Shown: piece by piece, positions 56,232 to 64,000 of the stretch
Layout of the letters: each line of letters starts with the position of its first letter
Position numbering within the stretch: position 1 is the stretch's first letter
Origin: Bacillota bacterium
GTDB lineage: Bacteria; Bacillota; SHA-98; Ch115
DNA: 64,000 bases
Assembly (NCBI GenBank): GCA_013178415.1
Contig: JABLXA010000005.1
Span: 1 to 64,000, forward strand
Reading direction: 5' to 3'
Program-made: the position numbers and the translations under genes
Notes under the pieces: generated by a model
Told to the model about the DNA's origin: nothing
The model's input: only the letters and a program-made list of their open reading frames with translations
Database searches by the model: none

Positions 56232-57551
56232 AGCGGCACTCATCGCTATGTCTTTCCTGTATCTCATGCCAGCGAAATCTATAGATTTGATCCCAGCATA
56301 AGCCAGCTCGCGAGCGCGCCCCATTGATAAGGCCACCCCGGTCACGCCGACGACCCGCCCGCCCGAGGTATAAAACTTGCCATCCTTCATGAAAGTCCCA
56401 GCGTGAAAGGTATATATCCTCTCGTCCCGGGAAATGGCATTCTTCACGGCGGGATCATCCGTTTTCAAAATGACCATCCCCGAGGAATCAAGGCCATGAA
56501 TCTCAAATCCCGTCTCATACTGACCAGGATAACCCTTTGAGGCAGCCACAACACACACGGCAAACATATCCTTGACCTTGACAAGGTCGGGATCCATCTC
56601 ACCGGTGGCAATAGAGACCAGGAGTCCCGCGAAGTCTCCCTCAAGGAGAGGCAGTACGGCCTGTGTCTCAGGATCACCAAAACGGCAATTGAATTCCAGG
56701 ACTTTGGGGCCATCTTCAGTGAGGATGAGCCCGGCATAGAGGCATCCACGGTAGTTGATCCCTTCAGACGCGAGGCCATTCATAACCGGCCGAAATATCT
56801 TCTCGCGGATTTCGTCGAAAAGAGATGGGGCTACCGAAGGGACAGGAGAATATGCCCCCATCCCCCCGGTATTTGGACCCTCATCCCCATCAAATGCGCG
56901 CTTGTGGTCTCGAGCCGCCGGAAGCAACATAAACTCCCCATCGCATACCAGAGCCATGACGCTCAGCTCAGGGCCTCTCAAGAATTCTTCTATCACAATC
57001 GAATCACCGGCCGAGCCAAAGATCCGTTTTTCCATCATAGTCTCAACAGCGGAAATGGCCTCATCACGGGTTTTCGCTATTATAACGCCCTTACCCGCGG
57101 CAAGGCCGTCAGCTTTGATTACCACCGGGAATTCCCGGGCGCTATCAGCCAGGTAGAGCCTGGCCCTGCGGGCATCATCAAATGTCTCAAATCGTCCGGT
57201 AGGTACACCATATTTCGCCATGAAATTCTTAGCAAAGACCTTGCTAGACTCAAGCCGGGCCCCATCTCTCCCTGGCCCAAAGACGGCAATTCCCCGTTCC
57301 CTGGCCTCACCTGCAAGCCCCATAGCAAGATAGGCCTCAGGCCCCACAACCATAAGATCCACTTCCCGCTCCCACGCAAACGCAACTATCGCCGGGACCC
57401 CACCAGAAGCCACGTCCCCGGCGCACTCTGCCACCGAAGTCATGCCCGGATTTCCCGGGGTAGCCAATAAATGAATATCGTCGCGACTTTGCGCAAGCTG
57501 CAGGGCCAATGCATGCTCTCTCCCGCCCCCGCCTACGACCAAAACATTCAT
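56223..57551 (-). CDS. purD: Phosphoribosylamine-glycine ligase
   Basis: 442 aa from ATG 57551, eight bases after GGAGG. NVLVVGGGGREHALALQLAQ is the N-terminal signature, and the ATP-grasp loop is PVVIKADGLAAGKGVIIAK. NTGGMGAYSPVP and LEFNCRFGDPETQAVLPLL are also typical. It makes GAR in purine synthesis. It is the last gene of the purL-F-M-N-H-D cluster. Confidence 0.97.
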   Translation of the reverse strand: MNVLVVGGGGREHALALQLAQSRDDIHLLATPGNPGMTSVAECAGDVASGGVPAIVAFAWEREVDLMVVGPEAYLAMGLAGEARERGIAVFGPGRDGARLESSKVFAKNFMAKYGVPTGRFETFDDARRARLYLADSAREFPVVIKADGLAAGKGVIIAKTRDEAISAVETMMEKRIFGSAGDSIVIEEFLRGPELSVMALVCDGEFMLLPAARDHKRAFDGDEGPNTGGMGAYSPVPSVAPSLFDEIREKIFRPVMNGLASEGINYRGCLYAGLILTEDGPKVLEFNCRFGDPETQAVLPLLEGDFAGLLVSIATGEMDPDLVKVKDMFAVCVVAASKGYPGQYETGFEIHGLDSSGMVILKTDDPAVKNAISRDERIYTFHAGTFMKDGKFYTSGGRVVGVTGVALSMGRARELAYAGIKSIDFAGMRYRKDIAMSAALS

Positions 57552-57630
57552 TGCGATTACCTCCAAAACAAGAGCGTAAAGACCTTCAATATCTTTGGAA
57601 TCAGATGATCGGCAACGCCGTACCCTTTAC

Positions 57631-59208
57631 TCAGTGTCGGAAATGTCTTCTGCCAGTGAAGATCATGGCGATCTTGTGTTCTTCGCACGCCTGGATGGAA
57701 TCCTCATCCCGGATAGAACCTCCGGGCTGCACGATGACCGAAATGCCCGCCTCAGCCGCTGCATCCACCGTATCTCTCATCGGCAAAAAGCCATCAGAAG
57801 CCAGCACAGCGCCCCTTGCCTCATCCCCGGCCTGCGCTATAGCGATCCTGGCTGACCCTACCCTGTTCATTTGGCCGGCTCCAACGCCCAAAGTCGCCTG
57901 GTCGCGCACAAGGACTATGGCATTGGACTTGACGTGCTTAACCACCTTCCATGCAAATACAATATCTTTCCACTGGTCTTCAGAGGGAGATAAAGAGGTC
58001 ACGACCTTCCACCCTGAAGAGTCATCCCCGCCTATGACATCTGTATCCTGCACCAAGATTCCCCACGGAGTCCTCTTGTAATCCAGGCTGCGCCGCAAAG
58101 AAGCATTGCTGACTCCGGCGGCAGGAAGCGGGGATTTGATGACACGAAGATTGCGCTTCTTGGCGAGGACCTTCAAAGCCTCCTCATGAAAATCAGGGGC
58201 GACGACAACCTCAAGGAATGTTTCCGTCAGAGCCTCAGCCGTTTTTGCGTCGATCGGCACATTAAACCCGACTATGCCCCCGAAACTCGAGACGGGATCA
58301 GCGGCATAGGCGCGTCTGTAAGCATCATATGAAGACTTCTCGATAGCCGCGCCGCATGGATTCATATGCTTTACAATTACACACGCCGGTTCATCAAATT
58401 CTGCCACAAGTTCATAGCAGGCCCCGCAATCGGCGATGTTATTGAAAGAAAGTTCCTTCCCCTGGAGCTTCTCCATCGGAAGAAATGCGCTGCGATCCGG
58501 TCCCACAGGAACGTAAAAAGATGCACGCTGGTGAGGGTTCTCGCCATACCTGAGGTCCAGGTTCTTTTCCAGGAAGACGTCCAGCATCTCAGGAAGACCC
58601 CCCGCGCCTGAATCCTCCTCCGCCAACCCGGCAAAATATCGCTCTATCACTGCATCATAGCGCGCCACATGCAAAAACGCCTCATAGGCCAGGCCACGTC
58701 TGGTCTTCAATGAAAGCTCCCCATTGCCAGCCCTGAGTTCTTCGAGGACTCTTTGATACTGGCCGGGTGAAGTGACACATCCTACATCGGCGAAATTCTT
58801 GGCAGCCGCCCGTATCAAGGTAGGTCCCCCTATATCGATATTCTCAATAGCATCAGCTTCTTCAACATCAGGCTCTGAAATCACCTGCTCAAATGGGTAT
58901 AAGTTGACCACCACAAGATCTATAGGCCTTATCCCTAATTCCTCCAGGGTTCTCATATGATCCGATCGCGAGCGTATGGCAAGGATGCCAGCCAAAACGC
59001 CTGGATGCAAAGTCTTGACCCTTCCATCGAGGATCTCCCTGAAATGTGTGACATCCTCCACCGGCGTCACTTGGATATTGTTATCCCGCAGCACCCTCTG
59101 GGTTCCGCCTGTAGCGACGATCTCAAAGCCTATTTCACAAAGGCCCCTCGCGAACTCTACGAGTCCGGACTTATCAGAGACACTCATGATTGCCAGCTTC
59201 TTGCCCAT
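57631..59208 (-). CDS. purH: Bifunctional AICAR formyltransferase/IMP cyclohydrolase
   Basis: 525 aa. The N-terminal MGS-like cyclohydrolase domain (LAIMSVSDKSGLVEFARGL, GRVKTLHPGVLAGIL) and the C-terminal transformylase domain (RYGENPHQRASFY, VKHMNPCGAA, SDGFLPMRDTVDAAAEAGIS) are complete. It performs the last two steps to IMP. ATG 59208 follows GAGGTGA. It lies 5 bp after purN. Confidence 0.98.
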   Translation of the reverse strand: MGKKLAIMSVSDKSGLVEFARGLCEIGFEIVATGGTQRVLRDNNIQVTPVEDVTHFREILDGRVKTLHPGVLAGILAIRSRSDHMRTLEELGIRPIDLVVVNLYPFEQVISEPDVEEADAIENIDIGGPTLIRAAAKNFADVGCVTSPGQYQRVLEELRAGNGELSLKTRRGLAYEAFLHVARYDAVIERYFAGLAEEDSGAGGLPEMLDVFLEKNLDLRYGENPHQRASFYVPVGPDRSAFLPMEKLQGKELSFNNIADCGACYELVAEFDEPACVIVKHMNPCGAAIEKSSYDAYRRAYAADPVSSFGGIVGFNVPIDAKTAEALTETFLEVVVAPDFHEEALKVLAKKRNLRVIKSPLPAAGVSNASLRRSLDYKRTPWGILVQDTDVIGGDDSSGWKVVTSLSPSEDQWKDIVFAWKVVKHVKSNAIVLVRDQATLGVGAGQMNRVGSARIAIAQAGDEARGAVLASDGFLPMRDTVDAAAEAGISVIVQPGGSIRDEDSIQACEEHKIAMIFTGRRHFRH

Positions 59209-59213
59209 TCAAA

Positions 59214-59852
59214 TCACCTCATTATCCTTACTCTCCGGCCTTCCACCCGCACCCTACCTTCGATGACCAGCTGGATCGCCTTAGAATAAATTGCATGTTC
59301 ATGCTGGAGTATCCGGGCGCTCAGCGTTTCAGGCGTGTCATCCTCGAGGACCTCGCAGCATTCCTGGAGTATGATGGGCCCGGAGTCCACCCCTTCGTCC
59401 ACAAAATGCACCGTGCACCCGGATACCTTTACGCCATAATTCAGAGCCTGTGCCTGCGCGTTTATTCCAGGGAAGGCAGGAAGAAGAGCCGGGTGGATGT
59501 TCAAGATGCGTTGAGGAAATCTACTCACAAATTCCTTTGAAAGAATTCGCATATAGCCCGCCAGAATCACAAGATCAACATCCCGCGCAAGAAGGGCGGA
59601 CAATATGGCCTTTTCATGTTCCTCTCGAGATGGGAAATCGCGAGGCGAAATAACGATAGCCTCGACTCCCCGTTCTCTGGCCCGGTCGATGGCCGGGGCC
59701 TGCTTCTTATCGCTGATCACGATAGCTACCTGAGCTTGAAGCTCTCCCCTATCTATAGCATCCATGATGGCCACAAGGTTGGATCCCCTTCCGGACACAA
59801 GCACACCCAGGCGCGCCTTGCCGCCCTGCGCCCATGAACCTTCTCTACACAA
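59214..59852 (-). CDS. purN: Phosphoribosylglycinamide formyltransferase
   Basis: 212 aa from TTG 59852, six bases after GGGGGA and overlapping the purM stop. TTG 59888 is the longest alternative. RLGVLVSGRGSNLVAIMDAI binds the substrate phosphate. Catalytic Asn/His are in RILNIHPALLPAFPG and the Asp in CTVHFVDEGVDSGPII. It uses 10-formyl-THF. Confidence 0.95.
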   Translation of the reverse strand: MCREGSWAQGGKARLGVLVSGRGSNLVAIMDAIDRGELQAQVAIVISDKKQAPAIDRARERGVEAIVISPRDFPSREEHEKAILSALLARDVDLVILAGYMRILSKEFVSRFPQRILNIHPALLPAFPGINAQAQALNYGVKVSGCTVHFVDEGVDSGPIILQECCEVLEDDTPETLSARILQHEHAIYSKAIQLVIEGRVRVEGRRVRIMR

Positions 59853-60906
59853 TGCTGATCCCCCGCTCTCCGGCAATGACCTCTCCAATCAAGAAAGCAT
59901 CTTCCCCCATGGAACGAAGGTGCGCCATGATCACCTCGGCTTCGTCGCGCGGCACGATCAGGACCATGCCGATCCCGAGATTGAAAGTCTTTACCATTTC
60001 CTTGTCGGGAATCCTACCTATCTTCTGGATGAAAGCAAATATAGGATGTTCAGGCCATGTGCCACGCCTGATCCTGGCATGAACGCCTTCTCTGAGAGCC
60101 CGGGGGATATTCTCGATGAATCCGCCGCCGCTTATGTTGGCTATCCCATGAATCTCGTGGGAGTCCACCAGCGTGGTTATTGCCCTGGCATAAACCTTCG
60201 TCGGTTTCAAGAGCTCTTCACCCAGGGAGGAACCCAATTCCGGAATATGATCGTCAACGCTCAGCCGTCCAATATCAAAAAGGACCTTGCGTACCAGAGA
60301 AAAGCCACTGCTCTGAAGCCCGGTGGATGCGATTCCAATGATCGAATCCCCCGGCTCGACACGTGACCCGTCTATGAAGCGGTCTCTCTCCACTACGCCA
60401 ACAGCGAAGCCAGCTAAATCATATTCCCCATCAGGATAAAACCCTGGCATCTCAGCAGTCTCCCCGCCTATCAAGGCGCATCCTGCTTGCCTGCAGCCCT
60501 CCGCAACCCCCGAGATGACCTCTTCAGCGACTTCCGGAACAAGACGGCCAGTCGCGAAGTAGTCGAGGAAGAAGAGCGGGGCGGCCCCATGGCAAATGAT
60601 GTCATTGACGCAATAAGCCACGACATCGATCCCCACTGTATCATGTTTCCCCATCATAAATGCGATCTTGAGCTTGGTGCCCACCCCGTCGGAGCCAGAA
60701 ACCAGGACGGGATTTTTGAACTTGCCCGCAGGGAAAAGGAATCCAGCGCCGAACCCTCCTACCCCTGCCAGGACCTCAGAGCCATATGTGGCCTCAGACA
60801 ACCTTTTGATTCTCCGGACAGTCTCGTATCCGGCCTCGATATCTACGCCTGCAGCCTTATAATTCATTCCCTCTGCAGCGGAATCATCTCTCATAGATGA
60901 AGTCAT
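59845..60906 (-). CDS. purM: Phosphoribosylformylglycinamidine cyclo-ligase
   Basis: 353 aa. NYKAAGVDIEAGYETVRRIK is the PurM N-terminus; PVLVSGSDGVGTKLKIAFMM and GGETAEMPGFY are ATP-site motifs shared with PurL. ANISGGGFIENIPRAL is also diagnostic. It starts within the purF stop (ATGA overlap). ATG 60894 is an alternative start. Confidence 0.97.
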   Translation of the reverse strand: MTSSMRDDSAAEGMNYKAAGVDIEAGYETVRRIKRLSEATYGSEVLAGVGGFGAGFLFPAGKFKNPVLVSGSDGVGTKLKIAFMMGKHDTVGIDVVAYCVNDIICHGAAPLFFLDYFATGRLVPEVAEEVISGVAEGCRQAGCALIGGETAEMPGFYPDGEYDLAGFAVGVVERDRFIDGSRVEPGDSIIGIASTGLQSSGFSLVRKVLFDIGRLSVDDHIPELGSSLGEELLKPTKVYARAITTLVDSHEIHGIANISGGGFIENIPRALREGVHARIRRGTWPEHPIFAFIQKIGRIPDKEMVKTFNLGIGMVLIVPRDEAEVIMAHLRSMGEDAFLIGEVIAGERGISIV

Positions 60907-62306
60907 TTCAACGCGCCTCCCTCGGTGTCAGGTAGCCTGGTGGGGTATTCCCCGGTAAGGCAGGCAAGACAGAATTCCTCTCTCGGACCCACAACGGATA
61001 GGAGGCCATCTACACTCAGATAGCTCAGCCGGTCAGCCCCGATCAGCTGCGCGATCCGGCCCGTGTCATATTGCGCTGCAATGAGTTCGCGCCGGTCCGG
61101 TGTATCGATGCCATAGAAACACGGGTATTTGATTGGCGGAGAAGCCACATACATTATGACCTCCCTGGCGCCCGCTGCGCGAAGCATGGATAGTGCCTTG
61201 GCGCTGGTAGTGCCTCTGACAATGGAATCATCGACAACAACTACCCTCTTGGATCTCACTAGATCAGCGATGGGGTTCAGTTTAATCTTGACCCCCAGCT
61301 CCCGCAGTTCCTGAGTCGGCTGGATGAAAGTCCTTCCGATGTACCTGTTGCGGGAAAGCCCTGTATCATATGAAATACCCGACTCCTCGGCAAAGCCTAT
61401 GGCTGCGGATATGCCCGAATCAGGAGCCGCAATCACCATATCAGCTTCGCACGGCGATTCCTTTGCCAGGGTCTCACCTAGCTTTTTCCTGACAAGATGA
61501 ACATTCTTACCACCTATGACGCTATCTGTTCTGGCGAAATATATGAATTCAAAGATGCACATGGCACGGCGAGTTGAGGGCAGAGCTTGGATGAAATTGA
61601 TGTGGCCATCGCGAAAGGCGGCCATCTCTCCCGGAGCCAGTTCCTTGACATAGCTTGCTCCTACCGCATCGAGGGCGCAGGTCTCAGATGCAAAGAAATA
61701 TGCATCCTGATTTTCCCCCACGACCAGCGGTCTCATTCCGAGAGGGTCTCTCAGGGAGACCACGGCTTCAGGGGAAAGAACCACCAGTGAATACGCGCCT
61801 TCGATAGCCTTCGTCGCATGAAGGACAGCCTCTTCCAGTCTGTCCATCCCTGACCGGGCTGCCAGATGGAGAAAGAATTCGCTGTCACTGGAGGATTGAA
61901 ATACAACCCCTTCCCTTTCCAGCGAAGACTTGAGATACTGAGTATTCACAAGATTGCCATTGTGCGCGACAGCTATCTTCCCCAGCCGGGATGTCCCAAC
62001 GATTGGCTGCGCATTTTCGATCTGGCTGTCCCCTGTTGTCGAATACCTCACATGGCCAATGGCCAGATGACCCTTGAGTTCGTCAAATTCCCTTTCCCTG
62101 AATACCTCGGAGACCAGTCCCATGCCTTTGCGATACGTAAGGATATCGCCATTCGATGACGCGATGCCGCAACTCTCCTGCCCCCGGTGCTGCAGAGCGT
62201 ACAACCCGAGATAAGCATAAGATGCAGCAGGCACGTCCTGGGATTTTCCAGCTACTGCAAAGACACCACATTCTTCACGGGGTTTATCCACGTCCGTCAC
62301 CGCCAT
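60903..62306 (-). CDS. purF: Amidophosphoribosyltransferase
   Basis: 467 aa, first committed purine step. The glutaminase nucleophile is Cys13 in EECGVFAV, exposed after propeptide removal. YALQHRGQESCGIASSNG follows. The PRPP loop is VVVVDDSIVRGTTSAKA. Cysteines in RAMCIFEFIYF, KYPCFYGIDTP and CLACLTGEYP are those that hold a 4Fe-4S cluster in the Bacillus-type enzyme. It overlaps purL by 23 bp. Confidence 0.97.
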   Translation of the reverse strand: MAVTDVDKPREECGVFAVAGKSQDVPAASYAYLGLYALQHRGQESCGIASSNGDILTYRKGMGLVSEVFREREFDELKGHLAIGHVRYSTTGDSQIENAQPIVGTSRLGKIAVAHNGNLVNTQYLKSSLEREGVVFQSSSDSEFFLHLAARSGMDRLEEAVLHATKAIEGAYSLVVLSPEAVVSLRDPLGMRPLVVGENQDAYFFASETCALDAVGASYVKELAPGEMAAFRDGHINFIQALPSTRRAMCIFEFIYFARTDSVIGGKNVHLVRKKLGETLAKESPCEADMVIAAPDSGISAAIGFAEESGISYDTGLSRNRYIGRTFIQPTQELRELGVKIKLNPIADLVRSKRVVVVDDSIVRGTTSAKALSMLRAAGAREVIMYVASPPIKYPCFYGIDTPDRRELIAAQYDTGRIAQLIGADRLSYLSVDGLLSVVGPREEFCLACLTGEYPTRLPDTEGGALK

Positions 62307-64000
62307 TCACATCGCCATCATCATCGAACAAGCCAGGAATAGTCCCCTCCCAGGCCTCGCGCAGTTCATCCACGGATATCTTCAGGGATTTGTGAGATCC
62401 ACCTGAGACGACATCGATGACGAGCGGATCATCCTCCCCTGACACTTTCCCCGCCACTCTCACAGGAACACCGGCATTTCGCGCCTGTTCCTCGAACCAA
62501 CCCTGATCCGCAGGGCTCAGTGTCACAATAGCCCTAGACTGAGTTTCCCCAAAGAGGATGAAATCGGCTCTCCCTTTTTCCTCGAGGATAATCCGGGCGC
62601 CCCGATCTCCCTGAATACAGCATTCTGCGATGGCAACTGCCAGGCCACCCTCGGCACAATCGTGGGCGGATTTCACTTTCCCATCCCGGATAGCTGATCT
62701 TATCAGAGCCTGAACCTTCGCCTCAATAGACGGAATGGCTGCCGGAGGCAGGCCTCTCACTTCCCCTGTGACCATCTCGAGGTACTCACTGCCCCCGATT
62801 TCCCCGCCTTCTTCTGCCCCACTGCCTGGAGTTTCCCATGCTGAGTTTTCCCCGGCGAACGGAATTAGGCCAGACGCCATGGGTCCCACGAGAAATATGA
62901 TGTCACCCTCATCTTTGAAAGCAGAGGAGGCGATACGCCTGACATCTTCGACCTCTCCAACCATGCCAACGGCTGGCGACGGGAAGACGGCGCGCTTGCC
63001 CCCGTCACATTCATTGTAAAAACTTACATTGCCGCTGACCACAGGAATTCCTAAAGATTCCGCCACATGAGCAAGTCCCCTGATGCTTTCTTGAAATTGC
63101 CAGTAGACCTCGGGGCGTTCCGGATTTCCGAAGTTGAGGCAATCAGTGATGGCGATGGGCTCCGCGCCCACCATGGAAAGATTGCGGGAGGCTTCCAGAA
63201 CCGCCTGCATGGCTCCTCTCCGTGGATCCAGGAAACAATATCGCGAATTACAATCTATGGTTACCGCAACCCCGTATTCCGTCCCAGCCGCGTCGCCCGA
63301 ATCCTTGATCCTGAGCACCGCCGCGTCCGCCGCGCCGGGAGATGCCACTGTATCAGTGCCAACGAGATAGTCGTATTGTTCATAAACCCATCGCTTACTG
63401 GCAATGTTTGGCCGGCCCATGAGCCTCTTGAGGGCTTCTCCGAGGTCATCGGGCGCCGGAATCTTCGAGGTGTCGAGATACTGGATCTCATCCATATATG
63501 CAGGCCTCTCCGCAGGTGGGTCATACACGGGCGGGGAAACCAGCGGGTCAACCGGAATATCAGCAACCTGCGCGCCTTTTTCCAGCAACCTCAGCCGGCC
63601 ATCGGCGGTTACCTTACCAACAACCGCCGCATCCAGCCCCCATCTCTCAAAACACTCCATGATGGCCTGCACCTTTTCTTGTTCGGCGACAATAAGCATT
63701 CTCTCCTGGGATTCGGAAAGCATGATTTCATATGGAGTCATGCCTTCCTCTCTTTTTGGCACTAGATCCAGATCAATGATCATGCCAGTCCCTGACCTGC
63801 CTGCCATCTCCGAAGCCGAGCTTGTAAGCCCCGCAGCTCCCATGTCCTGAATGCCCACTATGAGGCCCCTGGCGATAACCTCGAGGCAGGCCTCGATAAG
63901 GAGTTTCCCGGTAAATGGATCTCCTATTTGCACAGAAGGGCGATCTTTCTGGCTATCCTCGCTGAGCCCGAGGGAAGCGAAAGCCGCGCCCCTGATCCCG
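62284..64000 (-). CDS. purL: Phosphoribosylformylglycinamidine synthase subunit PurL (5' end beyond window)
   Basis: About 571 residues are visible, running off the right edge; the complete small-type PurL is about 730-760 aa, so the first 160-190 are missing. GIRGAAFASLGLSEDSQKDR followed by PSVQIGDPFTGK shows that the frame continues through to base 64000. DMGAAGLTSSASEMAGRSGT, AITDCLNFGNPERPEVYWQF and SAHDCAEGGLAVAIAE are family motifs. It forms FGAM together with PurQ and PurS, expected beyond the window. Confidence 0.96.
   Translation of the reverse strand, partial: GIRGAAFASLGLSEDSQKDRPSVQIGDPFTGKLLIEACLEVIARGLIVGIQDMGAAGLTSSASEMAGRSGTGMIIDLDLVPKREEGMTPYEIMLSESQERMLIVAEQEKVQAIMECFERWGLDAAVVGKVTADGRLRLLEKGAQVADIPVDPLVSPPVYDPPAERPAYMDEIQYLDTSKIPAPDDLGEALKRLMGRPNIASKRWVYEQYDYLVGTDTVASPGAADAAVLRIKDSGDAAGTEYGVAVTIDCNSRYCFLDPRRGAMQAVLEASRNLSMVGAEPIAITDCLNFGNPERPEVYWQFQESIRGLAHVAESLGIPVVSGNVSFYNECDGGKRAVFPSPAVGMVGEVEDVRRIASSAFKDEGDIIFLVGPMASGLIPFAGENSAWETPGSGAEEGGEIGGSEYLEMVTGEVRGLPPAAIPSIEAKVQALIRSAIRDGKVKSAHDCAEGGLAVAIAECCIQGDRGARIILEEKGRADFILFGETQSRAIVTLSPADQGWFEEQARNAGVPVRVAGKVSGEDDPLVIDVVSGGSHKSLKISVDELREAWEGTIPGLFDDDGDVNGGDGRG

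Noticed and set aside
1-64000. tRNA or rRNA genes
   Set aside because: I saw no cloverleaf with a TTCRANYC T-arm or rRNA core sequence, though a tRNA scan was not possible here.

Overview
The window comes from a spore-forming Firmicute of clostridial type. It holds the spoIIIAA-AH operon, SpoVB, an Asp23/AmaP/DUF2273 set, RemA, a YloA/YloB/YloC-like block and a Clostridia-style superoperon. A large structured RNA between ispA and a four-helix membrane protein is best read as OLE RNA with its partner OapA. That pair is known mainly from anaerobic, thermophilic or alkaliphilic Firmicutes, so the organism is probably such an extremophile. This is inference from gene content; no rRNA is present.

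Layout. 1-1.9 kb is accessory DNA: a transposase tail, a truncated Rpn-family nuclease gene and an array of degenerate 31-32 bp tandem repeats. 1.9-7.0 kb (+) carries a sugar-type cassette (Gfo/Idh/MocA oxidoreductase, ThuA-like protein, TIM-barrel isomerase), a lone ParB-fold protein and a mannitol-1-phosphate dehydrogenase homologue. 7.0-14.0 kb (-) is mutS-mutL-miaA preceded by miaB. 14.0-18.6 kb (-) is leuC-leuD-ilvD with ilvE: branched-chain amino acid synthesis behind a clear sigma-A-type promoter. 18.8-21.9 kb holds a SpoVB-like flippase and an amidase fused to an F420 gamma-glutamyl ligase-like domain.

From 46.5 kb down to 22 kb the minus strand is one long chain: rpoZ, coaBC, pepP, efp, [inserted Rpn pseudogene plus repeats], spoIIIAA-AH, accB, accC, asp23, amaP, DUF2273, nusB, xseA, xseB, ispA, OLE RNA, oapA, dxs, tlyA, nadK, argR, recN. 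It mixes sporulation channel assembly, fatty-acid initiation, isoprenoid precursors, nucleic-acid enzymes and the OLE ribonucleoprotein. Upstream of it lie gmk, remA, an actinobacterial-type IHF, yicC and a Ca2+-ATPase, divergent from rqcH (+).

53.6-56.2 kb (+) encodes a secreted L,D-transpeptidase and a membrane-anchored solute-binding protein. 56.2-64.0 kb (-) is the purine cluster purL(partial)-purF-purM-purN-purH-purD.

The most notable items are the OLE RNA/OapA locus, the two arrays of about 32 bp repeats next to two decayed Rpn paralogues, the amidase/F420-ligase-like fusion, and a family of hairpins around efp.
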